A stretch of DNA of 64,000 nucleotides from Undaria pinnatifida (taxonomy: Eukaryota; Sar; Phaeophyceae; Laminariales; Alariaceae). Below the pieces are notes generated by a model. That model was not told the DNA's origin. It ran no database searches and was given only the letters and a program-made list of their open reading frames with translations. The DNA lies in assembly GCA_012845835.1 (NCBI GenBank), contig JABAKD010000004.1:11075522-11139521 (forward strand), in the 5' to 3' direction. Of this stretch, positions 10,991 through 22,800 are shown in pieces. Positions within the stretch are counted from its first letter, which is position 1. Each line of letters opens with the position of its first letter. Both the position numbers and the translations under genes were made by a program.

Positions 10991-11336
10991 CCGACATGAA
11001 AAATGATCGAGATCGTGATATATCCGAGGTGTATATATTCCAGGTACAGGGTTATTGGCGTGTTTATTCTCAGTTCTGTTTTTGATGTGACGGACGTGTT
11101 TATTCTCAGTCCTGTTTTTGATATGACGGACTGCGTCTCTACCTACAGTTCTACTGAGTACCTGTATCAACAATTGTTTCGCCGCTCGCAGCTATCCGAT
11201 TTTCAAAGTTTTTTGCTTGTATTTTTATTGGTGGGAAATATGTGGATACCACGCGTGACGTTCACCATAACGGTACCGGCATCACCTCATTCACAACAGC
11301 ATTCATTCGTTCGTAGCGTTATTTTCATGCAAAAAA

Positions 11337-11405
11337 ATAAAATGGCGCCTCAGCCATGAGAAAAATATTCTCGTAATTGCGAGCTGCGTGTGATATCTCG
11401 ATCGC
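11337..11405. repeat. Family D interspersed repeat copy
   Basis: CTCAGCCATGAGAAAAATAT, then GAGCTGCGTGTGATATCTCG and ATCGCGCG. It matches the reverse of the 43830 copy. Confidence 0.45.
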
Positions 11406-12071
11406 GCGACAAGTTACGTTTGTACCTACAGGTGGTTGGCGTTTCTTCATGTCTGCGGATTGTGGCTTATTGCGCCGCCAGGCATGAGGTGAGCGCACGG
11501 CAAGCACAGCTGCATGCATATACCTGGCATGTAGGAGATGTCCACATTCTTCGTACTCGTATGTTTAATGTGTCTGGTACGACCGGGCTCGTACACGACC
11601 GTAACACTTTTGTATCTACTGGTACACAACAGCAGTAGAAGTACAAAATATGATGCGCACGTGTGCAGCAGCAGCACCATCCAGTGTCTTACGATAGTTA
11701 TTTGTAGACCTACCCCACCTAACCTATAAAAATCCACAGCTAATCTCAACAGGAAAGAAAACGATTTTGCATCGTGGGAGGTCGTGGAAAATCCCGGGGG
11801 GGCTAATGCATTAATACAATACGTAAAACTCTTGAATCGCGGAACTCTAGTTCACAACAATGACTTTCACGAGACCGTCATCTGATATCAGCGCACCAAA
11901 TTCTAAAAATGTATTGTTATTCACTTATACCTGGTATTCATATTAATAGTAGCAAAAGCACAACCAGATCTTTGAAAAGTGCTACTAGACCACGCCCCGC
12001 CAGAACACGGCGCGAGCACGGGCTAGGCCACCCGCGGCGCAGTCGGCTGTTGAAATGGTGGTTGCACCGCA

Positions 12072-12299
12072 TATCTACTACTTGTACCTGTTGTACGTGC
12101 CACGTTCAAGTAAGTTGTACCAGGTATTCGTTGTTATTGTTATTCGTATTAATTCATCCATCGCGTAACTAGTGATAACTGTAAATGATTCTACATTCAG
12201 TAGTACTAAGCGTTAAGCACTTACATGTGAGGCCGCTGTGCTGCAGCCCGTGCGGAAACTTGATCAAGACAATCGGCTAGTTTTGTTTGTTCGTAACAC
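12072..12299 (+). repeat. 228-bp direct repeat, copy 1
   Basis: Nearly identical to 12751-12978, with one mismatch found by eye. It begins TATCTACTACTTGTACCTG and ends TTTGTTCGTAACAC. Confidence 0.85.
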
Positions 12300-12750
12300 T
12301 ACGAGCAGCTGGTTATTTTTAGGCGCCCCAAGTACAATCTTCATGGCAAGTTGTAGAGTCACGTGTTTGTCCAATGTACACTGGGTAGTCGGGTTCGTTT
12401 TCCATATACTGCAAGTAGTGGTGTACAACCACAATGCCATCTTGCGTTCGTATTTGGTGCTCTACCACAAGCAGCTGGTGGTGATGATGCGCTATCATAC
12501 ACCCGTTCTGAATAATAAATGTCTTTTTTTGTTGTATTCGCCCGCACTGCCAATCTGAACGTGACATCGCCAGCAAGCTCGCAACACAGCACAGAGTAAA
12601 CAGCTCTGCCCATAGAGCTCTTGGCATTATCAAGTCGCGGGCTTCATGAAACCATGCACCTTCTATTCCTGTCTCTTTCACATTTGTTGTGTTGTATTCC
12701 TGGCGCGAGCGTAGCGGGCGGCGTCTGCCGCCCGCGGAGCAGAGCCCTTG

Positions 12751-12978
12751 TATCTACTACTTGTACCTGTTGTACGTGCCACGTTCAAGTAAGTTGTACC
12801 AGGTATTCGTTGTTATTGTTATTCGTATTAATTGATCCATCGCGTAACTAGTGATAACTGTAAATGATTCTACATTCAGTAGTACTAAGCGTTAAGCACT
12901 TACATGTGAGGCCGCTGTGCTGCAGCCCGTGCGGAAACTTGATCAAGACAATCGGCTAGTTTTGTTTGTTCGTAACAC
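12751..12978 (+). repeat. 228-bp direct repeat, copy 2
   Basis: Second copy of 12072-12299, separated by 451 bp. The near identity implies a recent duplication, a short-LTR nonautonomous element or gene conversion. I see neither TG/CA ends nor a matching flanking duplication. Confidence 0.85.
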
Positions 12979-14340
12979 CCTGCCTCATTTGAATTCGCGT
13001 TTGTGAATATTGCTTGTGTTGCAAATAATTGTCATTTACAAGAAGAAATCCAAGTGTGGGAGTGCCTCGCAATAATAGCTTGAATGTTGTGCAGTGAAAT
13101 ACCGTTGCAACCGGTGTCCTCTTTCACAGTTAAGCTTGCCCACTCAATCGAATACATCTGAATGCATGCGTATACTACCAAGTTTCTGAAGAGCAAAACG
13201 TTGGTCGAACAGCAGCAATCACCGATTCAAACATACCATGCATGCATATGGTACGTTGTAAGTATTGCCCTTTTCAGAGGTATGGTGAAGGCCAAAATAT
13301 TTTCAAGGCCACCATTAGTTGCACTGAAATTCAACAATCAGTATACATCGCTGCTGTCACACAGTCCGTATGCGTATGACAGCGTTCTATGTGCTGGCAG
13401 CCGCCCCCACGTGCGCACGCTCTGTTACAGCATCGAGTAGGAACGTTGCCATTCTATCTCCTCTGTGTGTGGATAGATTTTTAGCCCTCCCAGATTTCCG
13501 CCAAGCTCAGCGATGGATTCCCCAAACTTCCAGATTGCTATGCAGTGTGGTTAAGCAGTTGGGTTTCGTAAGCACGGGCGACGACGCGTACGAGCGAGCA
13601 GTTTTTTATTCACGGGTTCACTGTTGTTTGCCGATTCTCTTTTCATTTTTCTTCCCTCATTCTGCGTTCACATGATGGGAAGTGTTTATTTAGTGCACCA
13701 CACGGTGGTCGGGAATATGCAATATGCACTACCCCCGTGGTCCTGCGTACAATTCAGCGGACGAAACCGCTCTAAACGAAACGCCCATGTCACACCGATA
13801 GAGTTGTTCCTCCGCATACTATGCGCCTAATGCGTCGTGACTGTATGTACGGTAAACAATATTTTCCAGTGCTCCCACGCCCCGTCCGCAACATCTATGC
13901 CCCAACGACGATGCCTGACAAAGAAACCTTTCGTTGAAGCCGTTGTTGTTTATGTTACTGATGTTGTTGATGCCGTCAGTTATGTTGTTGACGAGGCTGG
14001 TGATGCTAATTATGTAAGTGATGAAGCTCATCTATTAAATAGCTCTTATTGCTGTTGATGTAGTGGCTGATGTTATTCTTGAGGCTGATATAGCTTACTA
14101 TGTTGTTGCTGTTGGTGCCGCTGATGTTGCTGGTGAGGTTGGCGAAGCTGATGACGCTGATGGTGCTGCAGATGAACATGTTGAAGCCCAAGCATTACTG
14201 CTCCAGGTGGTCTCCGTCCTGTTGTTAGAGCTATGGACTAGAAACGCGGACGAGCACTCAGCTCAGGACCAGCATCACTTACTTAAGCACCCGCGTGAAC
14301 GGTAAGTCCTGCACGCGACACACTCATGAGAGATAAATCA
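12979..14340. other. Intergenic DNA, no supported gene
   Basis: Includes a GTTGATGCTGATG-type degenerate repeat at about 13935-14180 that keeps frames open on both strands. No splice-consistent coding structure was seen. Confidence 0.4.
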
Positions 14341-14590
14341 GGCGCGTTCTACGATAGAGGTGTACCACTTTTTTCTGAGATTCCTTACTTTAGAAGCTTA
14401 AGATCTCTCCCAATAACTGATTTGGAGAAAAATGTCACTGCTTCCGAATGAAAAAACGCACGGTCTAGGTACACAACGAGAATCATGCAAAAACAAAATG
14501 GCCAATTTCCGACAATGTTTGGATTAAGGAGCCCCGTCATCCAGAAACCATGTTCGCCAAATAAAAGGATACCGCTATCGTAGCACGCGT
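14341..14590 (-). mobile_element. MITE family A copy
   Basis: Terminal inverted repeats: GCGCGTTCTACGATAGAGG on the left and CTATCGTAGCACGCGT on the right. Internal blocks TTAAGGAGCCCCGTCATCC and TACACAACGAGAATCATGCA match other copies in reverse. Copies: 40127-40376, 54049-54362, 55313-55822, 59086-59353. Confidence 0.75.
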
Positions 14591-14713
14591 CATCAACCAT
14601 TGTATCACGTTGGAGCAGATCACCCAGAGAAGAAGATTGATTGCTATATGTGATGTTCCACAGCAGCTCAAACAATACGGATCTTACAATAATCTATATC
14701 CACATGGAAAGGT

Positions 14714-15249
14714 TGCGGCGGTGGACAACGTCGGAGCATAAAAGTACGTTGGGTCATGTCCGTGGCTTTATGGTCGTGGCTTACCGGGCGTAGAACAGGA
14801 GCGGTTCGTTGTGTGGGCGATGGATAGAATGTTTTGTCTAGCTGGTCAAGCTGAAACCGTCGCCTTGGCAATAATGCCTTCCAAAAAGGTGGCGCAAAGC
14901 AGCACCACTGGAAATGCGCCTGGTATTCTGTTCAATACCACTCGTAAAAAAAAGGAAAAAGTTAACAAGCATATCAAATGTTCACCCGTGCATAGACGAC
15001 TGCCCGCTTGTCCATTCGCATTACCTATCATCTGTGATCCCACGTGCTTGTGAAATTGAAAGGTGCGACTTAGCTTGAAGTCTGAAGTCTCAGATCAACC
15101 TCTTCTCGGACTGCAGATTGGAGAGCGGAAGAAACAAAAGGTACAGCTGGATTCTGATTACTGCTTTCGAACTCCCAAGGCAGCAAGGTGAGTCATGACC
15201 AGTGTTTTTGGGAAGTAGAGTGCCGTAGACCCGACTCGCTGTCGTATCA
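14714..15249 (+). repeat. 5' LTR of the Ty3/Gypsy element
   Basis: Begins TGCGGCGGTGGACAACG and ends GTCGTATCA. It matches 25077-25603 along its length. Shared blocks include GGTCATGTCCGTGGCTTT and TGGAAATGCGCCTGGTATTC. Confidence 0.8.
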
Positions 15250-17650
15250 TGGTGAGTCCAGGGAGATAGGAGGTGAACCGCAGGAGGATAGGTGGAGATA
15301 GGACCAGGAGTGCAAGTTACACCAGGAACCCCGGGTATGTGGGCTGTGTCGAAGTTGACATGATGGAATCTGATGCTATGGAAAATTTCGCGTGATTTAA
15401 CCGACCATTTTCATACTGTTTCCTAGATGATAATTTGTAAGAGTGGGCCCAAAACGAGTATTTGTGCCGCCGAAAAGCACGCTACTGGCTGGCTCCATAC
15501 CCATACCCGTGGCATGAAAACAGACAGCAATCACACTGAATGCTGCCGACCTGGGAGGAGGTAAGTATAGAGGCAAGCACCCGGGAAGAAGTAATTATCT
15601 TGCACAGATGCTACAAGCAATGGGGGTAACTGCATATCCCAAGGGTCGGCGAGAGAGCGAAGGCGCGTGCTGCTGTTAAGGCGGTGTATTTTCGTTAGGA
15701 GGGCTGGTGGTTCAATATATTAGTTTTAGTGTGCATCACAGACGTGATGTGTTGAATGTGCAAGAGCTGTTGTTGGTCAACACTACAGTATTATTGAATG
15801 CAAACCAACAGCACCATGAGTAACATACAAGAACAGAAGTGGTTGTCCACAACAAGAATACATAGTATGGGCGGTTATAGTATTCATGTTCTTTGCTGAT
15901 ACATACAGACGGCTACAACATTTCTCGTCAGATTTTTTTTTTGCTGTATCTTTAAGTCCAAAGATGGATAGCACGCACAATAAAAAGGGGGGGGGGGTGC
16001 CAGGTCGGTTACAGTTGAGGTCAACTGGGAGTCATCAAATGTTACGGTAGAATGAATGGGTGATTCTAGCTGTTCAGCTAAATAAGCTGCAAACCATGCA
16101 TTGACGCGAAAATGAGCAAACACAACCTGATTGCACTCACACACAGCAAAATAATAAAACAGTGGGACTGATGGAGAAATATTGTACTCTATATTGCTTA
16201 GAGAAATGCTTTACAACATGTACAACGATGAACGTATTGTTAGGCAGTCACGTTGTATTAATGCTTTGGAGAAACTGTATCGTTGTATCAGTACTTCGAA
16301 GTATGGCTAAGATTACATTTTTGCTATGATATGGTTTCAAGGCATCACCCATCTCAACTAACAATCGAGAGTTTGCGTTAAAAATAAATAATTCACTAAA
16401 ATCCCTTCCATCATGCTAGAAAAGGGCTAGATTTACTCCGGCATACTTTTGGTTGTGTTTGCGGTAAACGAACCGCAGAAGAGGCGTGCATGGCCTCCAT
16501 ATCACAGGCGGGGAGCGGGGAGGCAACATCAATTTTTCAATTTAGACATGGTGCGGTAGCACCTCGACTCACCGACAGGGGCAGGCCCAGCTCAACATCA
16601 TCAGACAAACAGCAAGCAGCACAGCAGCAGCACAGAAGCAGCAGCAGCGCAGTAGCAGCACCGCAGCCGCAGCCAGCAGCAACAGTGGCAGCGGGGGCGG
16701 GGGCGGAGGTGGCGGTGGCGATGGCCCTGCCAGATGAGTTGCGGCACAGCAGCTCGGCCTGGCTCAATCATCACGATCATCACCACAACAACAGAACAGC
16801 CAGTTCTTTATATTTTTTTTTAGAAACAAACGCAGGAGGCACCAACCGCAGCCGCAGCACAGCAGCCGCCGCACAGCGGCAGCAGCAGTAGCGGCGGCGG
16901 CGGCCGTGCAGCGTGGGTGGCGGTGGCGGTGGAGGCTTCGGCGACAGCGTTGTGGGATAGCGACGGGGGTTGACAAAATCAGCACCGAATACGACATGAC
17001 GCAGCAGCGGAGAACAAGGACACATCGTAGAGAGCGCGGGAGCGCTGGCTCACTAGCACCTACCCCTGAGGTGTACGTGCCATGCTTCACCAGCTACTCT
17101 TTGGTGCCTCCGCATCAACTTTGGGTTGTGTCTACCGCTGCCAAGCACAGCGCACAGCGATCAGTGTCTGCTTTGTGCTGCCGAGTGGGTTGTGCCCTCG
17201 TGTCCTCTGATTGTTGTGCCGTTGCGCCTGGTGTTGGTAGGTCGATCGTATGATCTGGTCGTTTTTGATGGTAGTTGACTCTAAATCATTCACTCAAATT
17301 GGAATTTTCATGGCGTTTTTGGCAAATTCTTCCTTCAAAGTTCGCTCGGCGGGACGATTTGCTTGATTTTTTTATTGAATTGCTTTAACGCAAGCACTCG
17401 AATAACGAAAAAATAATATAATCTAAGTATTACAGTGACCCGATTGTTGTTGTTTATAGTAAGGAAACAAAACAAAGAACGGAAGAAAAGAGGAAACGAA
17501 AAGAAAAAAAGCAAAGAAAAAGGAAAAAGAAGAAAGAAAAAATAAGTAAAACAAGAAGGAACAAGAAGGAAATCGAGGACAATGTCGTCTCCACCAGAAA
17601 ATTGTTAGTGCTGGCGGGGGAATACCACCACCGCCCCCGCCAGCTGGAGA
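15250..17650 (+). other. Leader region of the LTR element
   Basis: Non-coding in appearance. It holds a CAG/GCA-rich stretch (16610-16900), which keeps frames open on both strands, and a purine-rich tract (17459-17580) before the gag-like sequence. No independent gene is supported. Confidence 0.4.
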
Positions 17651-19810
17651 CGAAAGCGGAATGCCTCAGATAGGTTTGGGAAGTGTAACATCTCCCCAAC
17701 CACCGCCACCGCCGCCACGCACGGCACAGATGACGCCGCCGCTGTCGCCACCGCCTCGTCAGCCACGCCCCGCACAGATGTCCCCGCCACCGCCGCCTCG
17801 TCAGTCATTCCCGGCACAAATGATGTCGCCACCCCCTCCGCCTATTCAGTCGTTCCAGACACAACCGGCCCCGCCACTGCAGCCGCAGCCTTATCAGCCG
17901 TTCCAGGCACCATCAACTTCGACGCCGTCGCAGCCGAGGTTTGATCAACCGTCGCATCAACAACTGCCACAGGTGATGTCATCGATGCAAAACCACCACT
18001 AGCCCGAGGTCCGCAATATCAACAATGGCCTCGGCACACTTTGTGGCAGCAGGCAGGGCAGCAAACCTGTCAGTGGACGGCCTCCTTAGCCCAATTTCCC
18101 GCTAGAAATCCCGTTGCAGCGGGAGAATCAACTCAGTACGGGCACTACGGTCAACCCAACTGGGGACAGCCAATGACTCAATATGGGCCGCCGAGCTTAC
18201 CCTTACGCTCCAATCTAAGACCATTTGCGCCGCCCTTCCCACCAAGCGACGGTGGTTATCGCCGTAAGGTTGCAAGGGCTACGATAAACCGGGTCGTCGC
18301 AACAACGAATCCTAGCAAGTATGGAGAGGAGTACGCTTACGTGGGCCTTTCAACTGGTGGTCATCGAAAGAAGTTGACCATGCGAAATGACCCAGCCGCT
18401 TTTTGCGGCAAACTCAAGAAGATCATGGCGGGTGAAGAAGGAGGCATCTGGGCGATGCCAAAAGATCAGACCGCTGCCGATGGAACTAGCCAATTGCCGC
18501 GAGCAGACTGCTTAACCCCATTGAGAGTAGAATGCTTCATGAAGCTAGTTTTATCCAACCTAGCCACAAGAACAGCCACGATACAAAAAAACATGGCTGA
18601 GGTGTACCCGGTCCAGGGGGGAAGAGTTATAATCCCCTTCCATGAAGTAACAATAGCGGATTGGGCTCGACTGCTTGTTGCGGAGGTCTCTAGGCAGGGC
18701 GGAACGCGTGACATGGCACGTCACACATTGAGGAACATTGGACTAACCCACGGAGGAGCATGGACTACGGCTTCGACAAGGCCGGTGCTACACATGAGGG
18801 CTGCATTGGTCGACCACACCAGGCCCTATACTTCAGAAGAACAACAGTACTTCTGGCGTTTTATCTCTGAGGCAGACTTAATGACTTTGGTCGAACGCGC
18901 TTTAGATTCGTTCCTCCCGCCCATGTTGGACGCGTTGTCGCTGGAGTAGTCATTAGTCCTAGTACAAACGGACATCAAACACCACAGCTTGCTCACATGC
19001 CAGTAGACGTGAACCGCCCAAACTCAGCGCACGTGGTACAGAGAAGAGTTATCACAGGGAGGTGTTACGGGGCGTTAGTGTTCGACTTGGCAGGAGAAGC
19101 CAATCGGTACCACCCCGGCACGGATACGATACTATCTTCTCAAGACCATAACTTCGGAGCGGTAGGGCGACGGAGCCTAAACAATCCTTAGACGAAGAGG
19201 ACGACGATCGCCCCCAATCAAAGGAGTCATCCCTGGGGAAAAGGAATTTCTCCAGGGCGCTCACCTCCGTCAGGGCAATAGCTAAGCCAATAATCGCGCT
19301 GTGGAAAGATCTGGTGGCACAAGCCAGTGAGGAGGAAGAAGAGGAAGCAAGTCGGTGGCAGCTTTTGCAAACGTGCCAGTGCCGGTCTACCCCTTGCAAA
19401 CACTGGACGCCTTATATAGCGAAGAAGCCCGCCAAGACGAGTGAACCGTCCCTGGGAGAGAGGCTCGCCACTACACTAGAAACAGCCACAAACGCTTGAT
19501 CACAAAACAGGGAAGGGACTCGCATTGGAACTACCCCACCCCGAAGACGACCCAGAATTCGCCAATCAAGCTATCAAACGGCATAAAGTAATATTTTGCC
19601 ATGCGAGGGGAAATGTCTGTCCCCACCAACAGACAGGGTGCCGGTTCTCACACGATGAGACGGCCATCCCGTTTGGGTACTACCCACGCAACGAGGTAGC
19701 CGCCCTACACAAGAAGGTAGCCGCCTTACACAAGATGACGCGGGCCGAGATGTTAAAGGCATATGGAGGAAACATGATGCCTCCGGCTACCTCTGCCCAA
19801 GACGCCTGAA
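17650..19810 (+). mobile_element. gag-like region of the LTR element
   Basis: A Pro/Gln-rich N-terminal part is followed by a globular part of about 300 residues, then a Cys-His cluster near 19600-19670 with the order C-x6-C-x6-C-x3-H. This resembles a CCCH finger rather than the usual CCHC knuckle. Fossil copy. Confidence 0.5.
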
Positions 19811-22800
19811 GGTGCGCCTCAGAGGAGCGTTCTCTGGGGAACATCAAGTGTCACAACTCATCAAGGTACGTGCCGGTCAGAAGCAGAGGAGGGGCCGTAC
19901 AGGCTTGGGTGGAAGCCACTATTTGGCACCCACTAGAAGCAGTTGCCGGTTGCCTGTGGACGTGTTAATAGACACAGGAACAGAGGGAGAGAATTATGCG
20001 TCGGAGTCTTTCGTTCCCTCCGTAGAGCGAAACGCAGGAGGGGGAGGGGGGATGGGTATCATCAGCTCCAGGGGTAAATGGTTGCTTAGGGCGGCGAATC
20101 CTATCCAGAGTGGAGTTCCCCCATGATCCTCGTGGGGTCATGCGAAATCCCGTTGGTGTTTAGGCCGGAAGACCGTGTGAGGAGGATGACGGTTATGGTG
20201 GCAAAAGGGCTACCATATGGATTGATCTTAGACTCTGCGTTCCTTGGATAAAATATGGGAGCGTACCGAACTTCGCGGAGGGAAGAGACTTCAAGCCAGC
20301 TCCAGAATCGCCATGGGTACCGCTGAGATCGATTGCAGGGTGCTTGACACCTGCAGCGATACTTAGAACAGAGGCTACGCCAACTCCGCAACCATCATGG
20401 GGATTGCCGATATCGATTGGAGGGTACTCGATGCCAATGGGAACAATGGCAATAGGTTGGAAAGAAATTGCCAAAAGGAATCAGGAAACTCTTGCAGCAA
20501 TACTTGCAACAGAGGCGACACGGTGGGAACGGGTTTTTGCAGTGGTACCGCCGTCAACAGAGAAAGAGCCGGAAGGGTTGACACGAACTTGACGCAGTCC
20601 CAAAGGAGAGCGAAGTTGCTTGGGAAGACGACGGCAGCCTGCAGTGGAGCATGCACCCAACAAAGGAGGTAAAGGTGGGAGGATCCGGTAGCGTGCAAAC
20701 GGAAGCATTTGTGACGGGACCCAAACCCCAGGATCTACAGTTAGTACTGGTCACAGCAACGCAACCCTATGACATGGAGCTGGGAGCTGAGTTGGGGATA
20801 GCCAGGGGAGTTCAATAGTAGTACCCGGGCAACCCCTTACAATGCAAGGTTGCCAATCGAACGAAAACAGCGATGACCATACAGCAAGGTGTTGTGGCAG
20901 CGAAGGCTTTTGCAACCAATTTCAGTGATACAGAGAGGATGCGGTTACTACCGGACTGGTCCACGGAAAAATAGCCAATGTCAGCTGGCGAAGGAGAAAG
21001 AAGAGGAACGAAGAAGCCAATGTGTGAGGAAGCTGCAGTTGACCCAGCCGAGACAAACATGGGGCAGTAAAGTCAGGGGTGCAAGTCATACTTATTAGAA
21101 TGCTTGTGCGAATATCGTAATCGCGGATTATTCCCGGCTAACCCCAGGGTACTACCAGCATGCTACGGGGCTAAGCTACGGCTACCCCTGATCGGAGAAG
21201 ATGGCACCCCACGTGCGGCAAAGCAGCGGAGATGTTACCCAGAGGAGCCAGAGAAGCCATGATTCAGAGTGAGGTGTCAAAACAGTTCAAAACCGGAGCT
21301 ATCCGTAAATGGACACCAACGTGGGGCAGCCAATTGTGCTGTGGTTCGCAAGAAGGGTGGTGCGGCGACCATCTGCAAGGATTTCCGGGGAATGAACACG
21401 TTACTCAAGTCGGACAGCGGAGGCCTCGGAGACATTCAAAGCATCATTGATGTCATGAAGGGGGCAAGCTGCTTTACGTCGATATATCTACTTCAGGATT
21501 TACCCAATTCGAGATAACTGAAGAGGATAAGCACAAAACCGCGTTTGGAGGCGCCCGCTGTACACTGTGGGAGCTTCACCGATGCGGGTGTGGGCTCAAG
21601 ACTTTAGCAGCAGACTTTGCAGCCTTCGTTGGCGGAGCCCTTGGTCCGCTGAAAAGGAAGCAAGTCCAAAACTGGTTGGATAACATCATCATCTACACCT
21701 AACAGGTGGAATAACATCTAGGCCTAGTGAGGCAAGCGCTAGAGAAACTGTCGAAAGCACGCCTGTCGGCGAATTTCTCTAAGTCATAGCGGTGCTGTCC
21801 TCAGCAAGAGTTGAGGGTATGGTGGTGGACAGACTGGGAATTCGCCCGTCGCAGTCCAAGATTGACGCCGTTGCCCAACTTACTAGAGCCGACACGGTAG
21901 AAGAAAGTAGGGCCCTGCTGGGTATGAAAGGCTACCTGAGAAAGTTTGTCCCTCGATACAGCGCGCGCGTAGCGCCTACCTCAAATCTCCTTCGTGACAA
22001 GCGTTTTGCGTCGAAGCGGACGAGAAGATTCAAGGCTCCATGGAGTGAGGAGCAAGACAAAGCGTTGACAGCATCAATTATCGCTTTACGTCACCACCGA
22101 TTTTGGCTCTGCCAGAATGAGACAGGCGGTTCCAGCTCCACACGGATGCAAGCGAGTTAGGAGCAGGGTCAGTTACTACCCAAATACATGAAGGTTCCTA
22201 ACGTGTCTTGGGATATGCTAGTCATCGGTGGTCTCGAGCAGACGCTAGACGGTCACGTACGGAACGGGAAGTGATGGCGGTGCTATTGGCGGTATACCAC
22301 TTCAGACCGTATGTATGGGGCAGGATATGTATTCTCATGACCGATTGCTCGGCGCTGACATGGCTGTTCAAAAGTCGGGACCTTTCCTCCAAGGTACACA
22401 GATGGGCTCTGCGCCTAATTGAATACGACATGGATCTACAACGCCGGCCAGGCACTCGTCACAAACTTCCGGACGCCTTGTCTTGACTACCTTCCTCGGA
22501 GTCACCAGGTGATGACATCAAGGAGGCTTTCCCGGACGACACATCAAGTCGCCAAACGTATAAGGGACCAGAAGGACCGGTATTAGGCGGCGTCCCTCTC
22601 ACGGAACTTGGTGCAGATCAGGTAGGTGGGCCCATAACGGAGATTGAGGTAGCTTTGGCGGGAATAGCGATTGCCCCGCAGGACGTGGCAGACAGTATTG
22701 AGGGAGCTGCTCAAATCTTGCTACGCCCAAGACCCCCGAAACCGAGGGAAGAAGAGACTGGTTCCGGCAGGGGGGATGATGAAAGCTTCGATGAACTTGC

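Noticed and set aside
16490-17250. Gln/Ala/Ser-rich frame as a separate gene
   Set aside because: It is a CAG/GCA-rich low-complexity stretch inside the LTR element leader and is open on both strands.
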